Source of the DNA: Candidatus Kaiserbacteria bacterium
GTDB taxonomy: Bacteria; Patescibacteriota; Minisyncoccia; Phycocordibacterales; UBA2100
Direction of reading: 5' to 3'
Length of the DNA: 9,381 nt
Assembly (NCBI GenBank): GCA_026996985.1
Contig: JALWJR010000081.1
Coordinates: 1 to 9,381 of the forward strand
The notes under the pieces are model-generated. The model saw only the letters and a program-made list of their open reading frames with translations, ran no database searches and was not told the origin of the DNA. Both the position numbers and the translations under genes were made by a program. Positions 1-6,182 of this stretch are shown one piece after another (within the stretch, counting starts at the first letter, position 1; each line of letters begins with the position of its first letter).

Positions 1-1
1 A

Positions 2-241
2 GGAGCTGTGGGAAAAACAGCTGTGGCATTTTTGGACGGTTCAAAAGCACACATCTTCACCGGAGAGCTGAAAGGTGTCATATCAAAAGAAAAATCCGGA
101 GATAACGGATTTGGTTGGGATTTTATATTTATACCCGACGGATATGAGAAAACCTTTGCTGAGATGTCTCCCGAGGAGAAAAACAAAATATCAATGCGCA
201 AGCTGGCGCTTGAAAAAATGATGAAGGGACTACAATCGTAA
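2..241 (+). CDS. Non-canonical purine NTP pyrophosphatase (ITPA/RdgB/HAM1 family), 3' part only
   Basis: This is the C-terminal part of a HAM1/ITPase-family enzyme. The family hydrolyses ITP, dITP and XTP to monophosphates and so keeps deaminated purines out of DNA and RNA in the cytoplasm. The frame is open to the left edge, so the N-terminus with the metal-binding part is outside the window; the GTG at 8 is an internal Val codon, not a start. Visible family signatures are FGWD at 110-121, followed by F-I-P-D-G-Y and T-F-A-E-M-S-P-E-E-K-N, which resembles the archaeal/eukaryotic ITPA pattern more than E. coli RdgB. Two positions deviate: the Pro usual after FGWD is Phe, and the almost invariant Ser-His-Arg near the C-terminus is Ser-Met-Arg (191-199). 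The gene ends in TAA and is followed by a clear terminator. Family assignment is confident; exact substrate preference is not visible. Confidence 0.88.
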   Translation, partial: GAVGKTAVAFLDGSKAHIFTGELKGVISKEKSGDNGFGWDFIFIPDGYEKTFAEMSPEEKNKISMRKLALEKMMKGLQS

Positions 242-294
242 AATAAACTATCTAGATCTTTGCATCGGGAATGAACGAACAATCCAATAAAAAC

Positions 295-326
295 CGCCAC
301 CGAAATCAAATTTGGTGGCGATTTTT
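295..326. terminator. Bidirectional rho-independent terminator between convergent genes
   Basis: A perfect 7-bp stem CGCCACC (295-301) / GGTGGCG (314-320), extendable by AAAT/ATTT inside, is followed on the + strand by ATTTTT and further T-rich sequence. On the - strand the hairpin is followed by GTTTTATT. It lies between the 3' ends of the pyrophosphatase gene (+) and the ribonucleotide reductase gene (-), so it probably terminates both. Confidence 0.85.
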
Positions 327-351
327 CTGTTTGCTTTATTTCTTTTAAGTT

Positions 352-2676
352 TTAAATTTCAATCTCGCAAACTCCTCCGGCGCACGCCAACTCTTTTTTA
401 ACATCTGTCTCATCTTCAATTTCATAGAGCATGAGCTTTGCGTAATCAATATCTTTTACTCGTTTCTTTAATTTTTCATACTCTTCTTTTGTTATCTCCT
501 CATATGGAGCAAGTTGATAAACAAAATCAGAGCGAGGCAAGAACGAAAGTCCTCCTATTATGTCCCAGTTTTCATAAAGCCAGTTTGCAACTTCAATCCA
601 CTCATCTTCTCCAACCGAGATGGTAACTGACGGATTGTGTTCCGTATAATTTAGCTTAACCATCTTCCAATACTCAAGTTGCTCTATAGCAGACAGGTCG
701 TCTTTAAACACCGAGCCCTCGGGTGCCTTAACCGGAAACTCCAACACGTACGTATTCGGATTTTTCGGATCTTGTCCAACCTCGGGATGATAAGGAACAC
801 CTTGGTCTTTCATTAATTTAAACAAAGCATCGGTTGCCGAGATTCTGATTCGTCTTATGTAGTATTGCGCATGGCGCGGATGCATTCCCGAGGAAGTGTC
901 AAATGTTTGCGAGACGGTTCCTGATGGTTTTATGCTTGTGGCGGCGGTAGCGGGATTTATACCAAAACGCTTTGCAAACTCTTGGTTTGTTTTAACCACC
1001 ATCTCTTTCATTTTTCTTAAAGTTTTTGGATTTCTAACCGCCGGTGAATCCCACTGTCCGGTAATTGATACACCCAGCAGAGCTTCCTCTTCCACATTCT
1101 TTTTCCATTGTTTTGAAAGGTACTTAAAGTTGGTCAACGAAGCCTGATAAGTTCCCAATATGGCGGCCAGTCTCGCTTTTCTAAGTAAGGTTTTTTCCGT
1201 ATCTTTTTTGCGAGCTATAACCTCGGTGAGGTTGCAGAACTGTTTTGATTGCAACAGTACCTCACCGCACGGGTTTGTACCAAGCGGCAACGGTCCCACA
1301 TCGGCGCCTTTTTTGATTTTGAACTTCTTTCTGAAGTACTCCAGCCTTCTTTCCGGGATTTGACTTTTCAGCGAACCCCTGTTGAAAATGCCTCTTTCTC
1401 CGGAGCCACTTTTAACCAACGCAAGCCACTCTTCCAAAAACTGACTGGCTGTCGGTTTTTCCAAATAAATAGCCGAGTTGTTGGCCATCATTCTGTGAGG
1501 GTCTGTGGTATAAAACGCTCCTTTTTTAGCGTCGCGCATCAACTCGTCATCCAAATCAGACAGGGATATCATGGCGCTTCTGCGAGTTCCTCCGGCGACA
1601 ACCACCTCACCTATTTTACAAATTATGTCATGCACATCTATGTTGCGAAGCCTCTTCCCTTGTCTTGATAAAATTCTCTCGCGCGCAAACTGCATAAGAC
1701 TTCTGAGAGGGTCGGGACCTGAGCTTTTACCACCCATGGTCTTTAAGCGCGCTCCTGCGGGGCGCAATTTTGAATAATCAAAATCTATATCTTTTCCGGA
1801 GTACCAAGCTTTCAGACCGGCGGTCAAAGCGTCACACCACCCCTCTTTTGAATCGGCCACAACATGTGTTGGCAATTTTTCTCCCGTTTGTCTTTTTATC
1901 TGTGGCAATTTCTGTACCGTGTCACTTTCAACCGAAAATCCAACCCCGGTTCCGCTCATTGACAGATACATTATTTCGGCAAAATCTGTCAGTTTGGTGG
2001 GAGCAATGTATGAACAGTTATACGCAACAACGTTACACCTTCTCGCTGCCGGACCAGCAAATTGCATAAGTCTCATAGAAGGCATAACTTCCTGTTTTAG
2101 GATCGCTTCACGTAATTCCTCATATTCTTTATCTTTGAGCTTTTTGCCCAAATTCTCTTTCATGAAAGACATGTATCTGTCAACGGTTTCTATCCATGTC
2201 TCTCTTCTGTTTTCCTCGGGAATCCAGCGCGCGTAAGTTCTTGTATAGACAAACTCACCCAACGGATTGTCCTTGAAATACTTTTTACTCTCCTTTACCA
2301 GCTTGCGAACATGCTCCGGAATTTCAATGCGCTGTTGCTCGCGCATTTTGTTTCTCTCCGCGCGGTATAAAATGTAATTTTTGGCTGTGTTTACATAGTC
2401 GGAGAGCATAAGTTGCCTTTCAACTTCGTCCTGAATCCCTTCAACAGTAGGTATAAAATCTTTGTACTTGCGAGCTATGCGAACAATATCGGCCACCACT
2501 TTATGAGCAACCAGTACGGCTTCTTCTTCCGACCCTTCTTTGGAAGCTATCATCGCTTTGTGTATCGCTCTTGCTATTTTGTCAAACTCAAACGGCACCA
2601 AAGAACCGTCTCTTTTTCGTATTTTCGGCACAAATTTTTGGTACTTTTTTTGAGTAGTACTTGCCTTTTTAGTCAT
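352..2676 (-). CDS. nrdJ: Adenosylcobalamin-dependent (class II) ribonucleoside-triphosphate reductase
   Basis: A 774-residue class II ribonucleotide reductase, which reduces ribonucleotides to deoxyribonucleotides for DNA synthesis using a thiyl radical generated by adenosylcobalamin rather than an iron radical subunit. An N-terminal ATP-cone lies at about residues 16-110 (K-R-D-G-S at 21-25), indicating allosteric control by ATP/dATP. The barrel carries Y-N-C-S-Y-I-A-P with C221, then N-P-C-G-E at 468-472 (C470 thiyl, E472) and C481. The 11-residue C470-C481 spacing equals C408-C419 of the Lactobacillus leichmannii enzyme. K-P-S-G-T at 583-587 is the phosphate-binding motif. C765 and C770 at the tail, spaced as C731/C736 of that enzyme, would relay electrons from thioredoxin. 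Its size (739 residues in L. leichmannii) and monomeric layout fit RTPR; no intein is present. The start is the first ATG; there is no Shine-Dalgarno sequence before it. A DnaA box lies about 57 bp upstream. The stop codon is TAA. Confidence 0.95.
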   Translation of the reverse strand: MTKKASTTQKKYQKFVPKIRKRDGSLVPFEFDKIARAIHKAMIASKEGSEEEAVLVAHKVVADIVRIARKYKDFIPTVEGIQDEVERQLMLSDYVNTAKNYILYRAERNKMREQQRIEIPEHVRKLVKESKKYFKDNPLGEFVYTRTYARWIPEENRRETWIETVDRYMSFMKENLGKKLKDKEYEELREAILKQEVMPSMRLMQFAGPAARRCNVVAYNCSYIAPTKLTDFAEIMYLSMSGTGVGFSVESDTVQKLPQIKRQTGEKLPTHVVADSKEGWCDALTAGLKAWYSGKDIDFDYSKLRPAGARLKTMGGKSSGPDPLRSLMQFARERILSRQGKRLRNIDVHDIICKIGEVVVAGGTRRSAMISLSDLDDELMRDAKKGAFYTTDPHRMMANNSAIYLEKPTASQFLEEWLALVKSGSGERGIFNRGSLKSQIPERRLEYFRKKFKIKKGADVGPLPLGTNPCGEVLLQSKQFCNLTEVIARKKDTEKTLLRKARLAAILGTYQASLTNFKYLSKQWKKNVEEEALLGVSITGQWDSPAVRNPKTLRKMKEMVVKTNQEFAKRFGINPATAATSIKPSGTVSQTFDTSSGMHPRHAQYYIRRIRISATDALFKLMKDQGVPYHPEVGQDPKNPNTYVLEFPVKAPEGSVFKDDLSAIEQLEYWKMVKLNYTEHNPSVTISVGEDEWIEVANWLYENWDIIGGLSFLPRSDFVYQLAPYEEITKEEYEKLKKRVKDIDYAKLMLYEIEDETDVKKELACAGGVCEIEI

Positions 2677-2732
2677 GCGCTTTGTTTATTCTTCTAATAC
2701 TCAAATTTTAAACAACTTATGAAAGCTTGTCT

Positions 2733-2741
2733 TGTGGATAA
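2733..2741 (-). promoter_or_regulatory. Perfect DnaA box upstream of the ribonucleotide reductase gene
   Basis: The minus strand reads TTATCCACA, the exact bacterial DnaA-box consensus, 57 bp upstream of the reductase start codon. It is the only perfect match I found in the window; the nearest variant, TAATCCACA at 5500-5508 (-), has one mismatch. DnaA boxes in the nrdAB promoter of E. coli tie dNTP synthesis to replication initiation, so the same link is possible here. A single box could also be chance, and no AT-rich unwinding region or box cluster that would suggest an origin is visible. Confidence 0.45.
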
Positions 2742-2783
2742 ATTACCAGCAAGTATTTTTAAGCACTTGTCCAGAGTTATTAT

Positions 2784-2830
2784 TAGACTTGTTACCAAAT
2801 AAGCACTTTGTTCATTTTGGCAATTTTTGG
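2784..2830 (-). repeat. Intergenic repeat, copy 1 (inverted)
   Basis: This is the left arm of the palindrome, in reverse orientation relative to the other three copies. It shares the TAGACTTGTT end, the CCAAATAA block and the CAATTTTTG block. The short core CACTTTGT (2804-2811) reads the same way on the + strand as in copy 2 (2917-2924), so the core is in direct orientation while its surroundings are inverted. Confidence 0.6.
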
Positions 2831-2897
2831 CTGCGACTTGTTTCGTCAACACTCACAAATACGCTGTATTTGCTCGGTTTCCTCAACGGCGTCTCAC

Positions 2898-2944
2898 TCA
2901 AAAATTGCTCAAAATTCACTTTGTGTTATTTGGGAACAAGTCTA
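2898..2944 (+). repeat. Intergenic repeat, copy 2
   Basis: The reference copy, 47 bp. The core CAC-TTT-GTG forms a 3-bp stem and triloop flanked by CAAA/TTTG pairing. On the minus strand it begins with TAG, which is the stop codon of the DUF192 gene. It matches copy 3 at 36 of 47 ungapped positions. Confidence 0.7.
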
Positions 2945-3409
2945 TTTTTGAAGATGAAGTTTATCACCTATTTCTATGTTATGAATATCGGCAAAATCAG
3001 CGTTTGTCTCCAATATGTATTTGGCCTTGTGTTTGGGTGTGAAAATAAAATAATAGTCACTCGGCGGAGCGTACCTGTACATATCTACCACCACAAAATT
3101 TTCATCCAACCAAAAAATATCAATTGGAAAATTCAAACCCTTGGTTGATACTCTCCATTTGTCAGGCTTGTCAAAAACAAAAAGCATACCCTGGTTGCGC
3201 GGAAGATGTGAAAGCTCGGAGAGCCCAACTTTATACTCCGCCGGCTCATCTGCGATAATCAAAGTCATTGGAACACCGGCAAAAGTTGCGTTAAAAGTAT
3301 GCATTCCTTGTATAACTTTTGGAGAAGCTTTTAGCACCCCGTAGCCCAAAAATGCTACAAAAAATATGGTTATCGCCAAGATTGTGGTTTCTGCGGTTTG
3401 AAGTTTCAT
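2942..3409 (-). CDS. DUF192 family protein, membrane-anchored or exported
   Basis: A 155-residue protein with one hydrophobic N-terminal segment (about residues 9-27), so it is probably anchored or secreted with its domain outside the cytoplasm. From about residue 37 it follows the DUF192 pattern: E-Y-K-V-G-L-S-E-L near 57-65, then N-Q-G-M-L-F-V-F, then F-P-I-D-I-F-W-L-D, and Y-I-L-E and I-G-D-K-L near the end. The biochemical role of DUF192 is not established. The usual F-W-M-K-N-T stretch is replaced here by W-R-V-S-T-K-G, so it is a divergent member. The start is the first ATG, with no Shine-Dalgarno sequence; TAAAAT lies 6 nt upstream. It is transcribed away from the pseudouridine synthase gene, and its stop codon lies in the end of an intergenic repeat. 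Confidence 0.85.
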   Translation of the reverse strand: MKLQTAETTILAITIFFVAFLGYGVLKASPKVIQGMHTFNATFAGVPMTLIIADEPAEYKVGLSELSHLPRNQGMLFVFDKPDKWRVSTKGLNFPIDIFWLDENFVVVDMYRYAPPSDYYFIFTPKHKAKYILETNADFADIHNIEIGDKLHLQK

Positions 3410-3415
3410 TTTTGT

Positions 3416-3421
3416 ATTTTA
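3416..3421 (-). promoter_or_regulatory. Possible -10 box of the DUF192 gene
   Basis: The minus strand reads TAAAAT, ending 6 nt before the ATG. With a normal -10 to start-site distance, transcription would begin at or next to the A of the start codon, giving a leaderless mRNA. No convincing -35 hexamer is visible. Confidence 0.35.
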
Positions 3422-3430
3422 GATCAGTCC

Positions 3431-3477
3431 CCAAAAATTACCTAAAATGCGCTTTGCGTTATTTAAGGACTAGTCTA
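3431..3477 (+). repeat. Intergenic repeat, copy 3
   Basis: 47 bp, 36 of 47 identical to copy 2 without gaps. The hairpin core is CGC-TTT-GCG where copy 2 has CAC-TTT-GTG, a compensatory A-T to G-C change that keeps the stem. The flanking CCT and AGG also pair. It sits in the divergent gap between the DUF192 gene and the pseudouridine synthase gene, and its right end leads directly into the putative -10 box of the latter. Confidence 0.7.
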
Positions 3478-3481
3478 TTAT
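3476..3481 (+). promoter_or_regulatory. Possible -10 box of the pseudouridine synthase gene
   Basis: TATTAT ends 8 nt before the ATG at 3490. A weak TTGCGT at 3454-3459 is a possible -35 with a 16-nt spacer. Both lie in or at the edge of intergenic repeat copy 3. If used, the transcript would start within a base or two of the ATG. Confidence 0.4.
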
Positions 3482-3489
3482 AGCATGTA

Positions 3490-4215
3490 ATGAAGAGTCA
3501 TATGAACAAACAATTTGAAGAGAAACCGATTCGTATCAACAGATACCTTTATCTAAACAATATATGCTCGCGCAGAGCGGCCGACAGGCTCATAGAGGCC
3601 GGCGCGGTACTTGTAAACGGTAAAAAGGCGCAAATCGGGCAAAAAATAACATCGGCGGATAAGGTTGAGCTCCTACCAAAAGCAAAGGATATCCTTGGAG
3701 AGTATAAATATTTTATATTTAACAAACCTCGCGGTGTGGTAAGTCACAACCCGCAAAGAAATGAAGTATCTGCAGTAGAGTATGCCAAATTGCCAAAAAA
3801 CTTTTTTCCGGTGGGAAGGTTGGACAAAGCTTCAAGCGGGCTAATGCTTCTTACAAACGACGGGCGTATTGTAAACAAAATTTTAAATCCAGAATTTGCC
3901 CATGAGAGAGTGTATACGGTAGTGGTAAACAAACCCCTAAAAGACAGGCATCTTAAAATGATGCAATCAGGAGTAAACATAGAAGGTTACATTACAAAAC
4001 CGGCCAAGACAAAAAAACTCTCTGAACGCGAATTTATGATTTCACTAACCGAAGGTAAAAAACACCAAATTCGCAGAATGTGCGCAGCGCTCGGCTACAC
4101 CGTTTACAACCTTAAAAGAATTCAAATGCTTAACCTAAAACTTGATATAAAAGAAGGCGACAAAAGAGAGCTGACAAAACAAGAAAAACAAGAGCTGTTT
4201 AAATTGATAAATTAG
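3490..4215 (+). CDS. rRNA pseudouridine synthase, RsuA/RluB/E/F family, RluF-like
   Basis: A 241-residue enzyme that isomerises a specific uridine in rRNA to pseudouridine. An S4 RNA-binding domain occupies about residues 14-62 (N-N-I-C-S-R-R-A-A-D-R). The catalytic domain follows, with the signature G-R-L-D-K-A-S-S-G-L and catalytic D112, the L-T-N-D-G motif, and H-Q-I-R-R-M-C at 192-198. Overall spacing and the C-terminal F-K-L-I-N resemble E. coli RluF (23S rRNA U2604), but RluB/RluE/RsuA specificity cannot be excluded, so no symbol is given. Two starts are possible: ATG 3490 fits the -10 box as a leaderless start, while ATG 3502 has a weak GAAGAG 5 nt before it. The stop TAG lies in a TTAGAC sequence bordering repeat copy 4. 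It converges on the MFS gene with a 70-bp gap. Confidence 0.9.
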   Translation: MKSHMNKQFEEKPIRINRYLYLNNICSRRAADRLIEAGAVLVNGKKAQIGQKITSADKVELLPKAKDILGEYKYFIFNKPRGVVSHNPQRNEVSAVEYAKLPKNFFPVGRLDKASSGLMLLTNDGRIVNKILNPEFAHERVYTVVVNKPLKDRHLKMMQSGVNIEGYITKPAKTKKLSEREFMISLTEGKKHQIRRMCAALGYTVYNLKRIQMLNLKLDIKEGDKRELTKQEKQELFKLIN

Positions 4216-4239
4216 ACTCAACTCCCAACTTTGTTTCGC

Positions 4240-4288
4240 TCAAAAATTTTTCAAAATTCACTTCGTATTAATTTGATAACCGGTCTTA
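4240..4288 (+). repeat. Intergenic repeat, copy 4
   Basis: About 39 of 47 aligned positions match copy 2, with two single-base insertions. The core is CAC-TTC-GTA, which on the minus strand keeps the stem through a T-G wobble. It lies between two convergent genes: its right end supplies the TAA stop of the MFS gene (4286-4288), and a TTAGAC sequence at 4212-4217, an imperfect inverse of the right end, contains the TAG stop of the pseudouridine synthase gene (4213-4215). Confidence 0.65.
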
Positions 4289-5473
4289 AATAACTCTTGA
4301 GAATCTGTTTAAAAAAATCATTAAAATTGTAAGAACTGCCGCTATGGCAAACGATGCTTTAATTCCCCAAATTGATACAAAAAACAAAGTGACAATAAGC
4401 ATGGCCACCCTGCCCAAATTAAGAGCCATCTCTTTTAAAACAGTATACTCGTCTATGTACTTTCCGGAATCAGCCGCCTGCTCATATGTCTCTGCATCAA
4501 AAGCGACCGCATTTACAGCGCGCCCAAAGCGATGGTAAGTATCAACCACAAAAACCTCAAAGGGCGTTTGGATAAATGTTTTAAAAACCCAACCGCTTGC
4601 CGTAAGTATAACTCCGACAAAAACGACTTTCTCTTTGTTAAACTTGTCAAAGAAAACCCCTGTTATATATCTTAAGAACATAACCAAAAGCAAAGTAATA
4701 GCGGTGATCAAACCGACCGCCGTATACCTCTCGTCAAGTAAAATCCCCAAAAACAGTGGCCAGAAAACCAAGGTCGCGGCGGATTGCGCTCCGTTTGCCG
4801 CATGCGCTATAAGCAGATTTCTGTTCTCCGGTTTAAAAAGGTGTGTAAAAGTTTCAATATATCTCCAACTGTAGTGCTCAAAATGATTGCCCAAAAAGAA
4901 AAGAGGTATTATCGCAAAAATCATAACCAAAGCGGCATACATAAAAGTTGCCGAAAAACCAAGAGTTGAAATTAAAACTCCGCCAACTATCGGAGATACT
5001 ATAAAAAGTACGTTGGACAAATTTCTAACCAGCGCCAACTCTTTTCCGCGCGAAGTCGGTGAGAGAAGCTCGGCAAAATCTATATGATAAGGCGTCCAGA
5101 AAAGTGCTCTGTGGAAGGCGTTAAAAACCACAAAGAGAAAACCGGCCAACTCGGCGTTTTCAGTGGCAAGTAAAGATATCGGCACCAACGAGGCAAAGAA
5201 TAATCCCGCTATCATCATGGGCTTCATTCCCCAAACCGACAACATTTTTGAAACCAAGGGTAAAAGTAAAACTTGCAGCAAATAAACCGCAGCAAATACA
5301 AAAACGGCAATCTCTATACTGGAGTAAAGCTTATAAAAATAAATCGGAACAAAAAGTGATAATGACGAAAAGGATATTCTCATCAAAGAACGACTTAGGA
5401 CAAGCACAAGCAAGTCTTTGGGCAATAGAAAATGTCTTTTGATTTTTTCAAGCATTTGCTTGTATTTTAACAT
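4286..5473 (-). CDS. Major facilitator superfamily transporter
   Basis: A 395-residue integral membrane protein with about twelve hydrophobic helices in two groups of six, separated by a hydrophilic loop around residues 195-220, which is the MFS layout. A short basic loop, F-F-D-K-F-N-K-E-K, between helices 8 and 9 resembles the MFS motif A loop of the second half. An R-A-L-F-W-T-P-Y-H-I-D segment after helix 4 and a F-D-A-E-T-Y-E segment after helix 10 carry charged or polar residues near the membrane that could line the pathway. The substrate cannot be inferred. The start is the first ATG, with no Shine-Dalgarno sequence; an in-frame ATG at residue 7 is an alternative. A perfect TATAAT lies 31 nt upstream, directly after the peroxiredoxin terminator, so the gene is probably transcribed independently. 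The stop TAA coincides with the end of repeat copy 4. Confidence 0.85.
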   Translation of the reverse strand: MLKYKQMLEKIKRHFLLPKDLLVLVLSRSLMRISFSSLSLFVPIYFYKLYSSIEIAVFVFAAVYLLQVLLLPLVSKMLSVWGMKPMMIAGLFFASLVPISLLATENAELAGFLFVVFNAFHRALFWTPYHIDFAELLSPTSRGKELALVRNLSNVLFIVSPIVGGVLISTLGFSATFMYAALVMIFAIIPLFFLGNHFEHYSWRYIETFTHLFKPENRNLLIAHAANGAQSAATLVFWPLFLGILLDERYTAVGLITAITLLLVMFLRYITGVFFDKFNKEKVVFVGVILTASGWVFKTFIQTPFEVFVVDTYHRFGRAVNAVAFDAETYEQAADSGKYIDEYTVLKEMALNLGRVAMLIVTLFFVSIWGIKASFAIAAVLTILMIFLNRFSRVI

Positions 5474-5504
5474 GTTGTGAGGTTTTGTTTTCCAGAGCTT
5501 GTGG

Positions 5505-5510
5505 ATTATA
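5505..5510 (-). promoter_or_regulatory. Possible -10 box of the MFS gene
   Basis: The minus strand reads TATAAT, an exact -10 consensus, immediately after the T-tract of the peroxiredoxin terminator and 31 nt before the ATG. No good -35 is visible because the terminator stem occupies that position. A one-mismatch DnaA box (TAATCCACA) overlaps its downstream end. Confidence 0.4.
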
Positions 5511-5511
5511 C

Positions 5512-5540
5512 AAAAACGACCACCCGAGGTGGTCGTTTTT
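5512..5540. terminator. Strong rho-independent terminator after the peroxiredoxin gene
   Basis: A perfect 13-bp stem, 5512-5524 with 5528-5540, has a CGA triloop on the + strand and A/T tracts at its base. On the minus strand this gives GACCACC-TCG-GGTGGTC followed by a run of five T. It lies 20 bp after the peroxiredoxin stop codon and before the MFS start, so it separates the two minus-strand genes. Confidence 0.92.
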
Positions 5541-5559
5541 GCGTTTTTGTCAGCAGGAT

Positions 5560-6156
5560 CTAGATTTTTCCAACCAAGTCAAGTCCGGGCTCCAAAGTAT
5601 CATCTCCCGGTTTCCACTCTGCAGGACAAACCTTGTCTCCATGCTCACGAACAAACTTTGCGGCTTGCAATTTGCGCAAAGTCTCTTGCGCGCTTCTTCC
5701 TATGCTGTTGTCGTGAATTTCAGCGGTTTTAATAACACCGTCCGGGTCTATTACAAAAGTTCCGCGCAAAGCAACACCTTCATCTTCTATAAGCACTCCG
5801 AAAAGTTCTGAGATGGTATGTGCCGGATCGGCCGCCATAGGATATGTAACTTTTCCTATAGCTTCAGACTCATCATGCCAAGCTTTGTGGACAAAAACCG
5901 TGTCAGTTGAAACAGAGACAACCTCGGCTCCTTCCTCTTTAAACTTGTCATAGAGTTTTGCAAAATCCTCCAACTCTGTCGGACACACAAAAGTAAAATC
6001 TGCCGGGTAGAAAAACAACACAAGCCACTTTCCTCTAAAATCCTTAAAAGAAACTTTTTTGATATCGTTGTTTTGATAAACCTCAAACTCCACCTCCTCG
6101 GGAACGGTATCACCCACAGAGAGAGGTCCGAAATCTACAAATTCAAAATCTTCCAT
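5560..6156 (-). CDS. Typical 2-Cys peroxiredoxin (AhpC/Prx1 type)
   Basis: A 198-residue thiol peroxidase that reduces hydrogen peroxide and organic peroxides in the cytoplasm. The peroxidatic site is P-A-D-F-T-F-V-C-P-T-E with P51, T55 and C58; R131 in L-R-G-T-F is the conserved Arg that activates the thiolate. The resolving cysteine is C177 in V-C-P-A-E-W, giving the typical 2-Cys dimer. The tail after C177 ends in G-L-D-L-V-G-K-I and lacks the Tyr-Phe motif of overoxidation-sensitive eukaryotic enzymes, so it is probably resistant to hyperoxidation. No AhpF or dedicated reductase is adjacent, so thioredoxin is the likely donor. The start is the first ATG; only an A-rich stretch precedes it, no Shine-Dalgarno sequence. 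A long hairpin lies 27-84 bp upstream. The stop is TAG and a strong terminator follows. Confidence 0.95.
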   Translation of the reverse strand: MEDFEFVDFGPLSVGDTVPEEVEFEVYQNNDIKKVSFKDFRGKWLVLFFYPADFTFVCPTELEDFAKLYDKFKEEGAEVVSVSTDTVFVHKAWHDESEAIGKVTYPMAADPAHTISELFGVLIEDEGVALRGTFVIDPDGVIKTAEIHDNSIGRSAQETLRKLQAAKFVREHGDKVCPAEWKPGDDTLEPGLDLVGKI

Positions 6157-6182
6157 AATGTTTTTTTTAACTGCTAATTTTC

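Larger units (their letters stand above)
2784..2944. repeat. 161-bp imperfect palindrome formed by two inverted repeat copies
   Basis: Four separate blocks pair in exact register around one centre at 2864: TAGACTTGTT 2784-2793 with 2935-2944, CCAAATAA 2795-2802 with 2926-2933, CAATTTTTG 2821-2829 with 2899-2907, and CAAATAC 2856-2862 with GTATTTG 2866-2872. That is 34 bp of perfect pairing with no net indel. The right end overlaps the stop codon of the DUF192 gene (2942-2944, TAG on the minus strand). This fills most of the 265-bp gap between the two minus-strand genes; no coding sequence is visible here. It could be a miniature mobile element, a palindromic intergenic repeat or a cruciform-forming regulatory site. 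Confidence 0.75.

Noticed and set aside
1249..1668. 139-codon plus-strand frame within the reductase gene
   Set aside because: Antisense to strongly conserved class II reductase sequence; no independent coding signal or upstream start site.
2677..2941. Replication origin near the DnaA box
   Set aside because: Only one perfect box is present, with no cluster of further boxes and no dnaA/dnaN neighbour.
2732..3148. 138-codon plus-strand frame over the intergenic palindrome and DUF192
   Set aside because: It spans the palindrome and runs antisense to DUF192; the translation is of low complexity and rich in Cys, Phe and Leu without a recognisable domain.
2784..4288. CRISPR array
   Set aside because: The repeats are far apart, in different gaps and orientations, diverged from each other, and have genes rather than uniform spacers between them.
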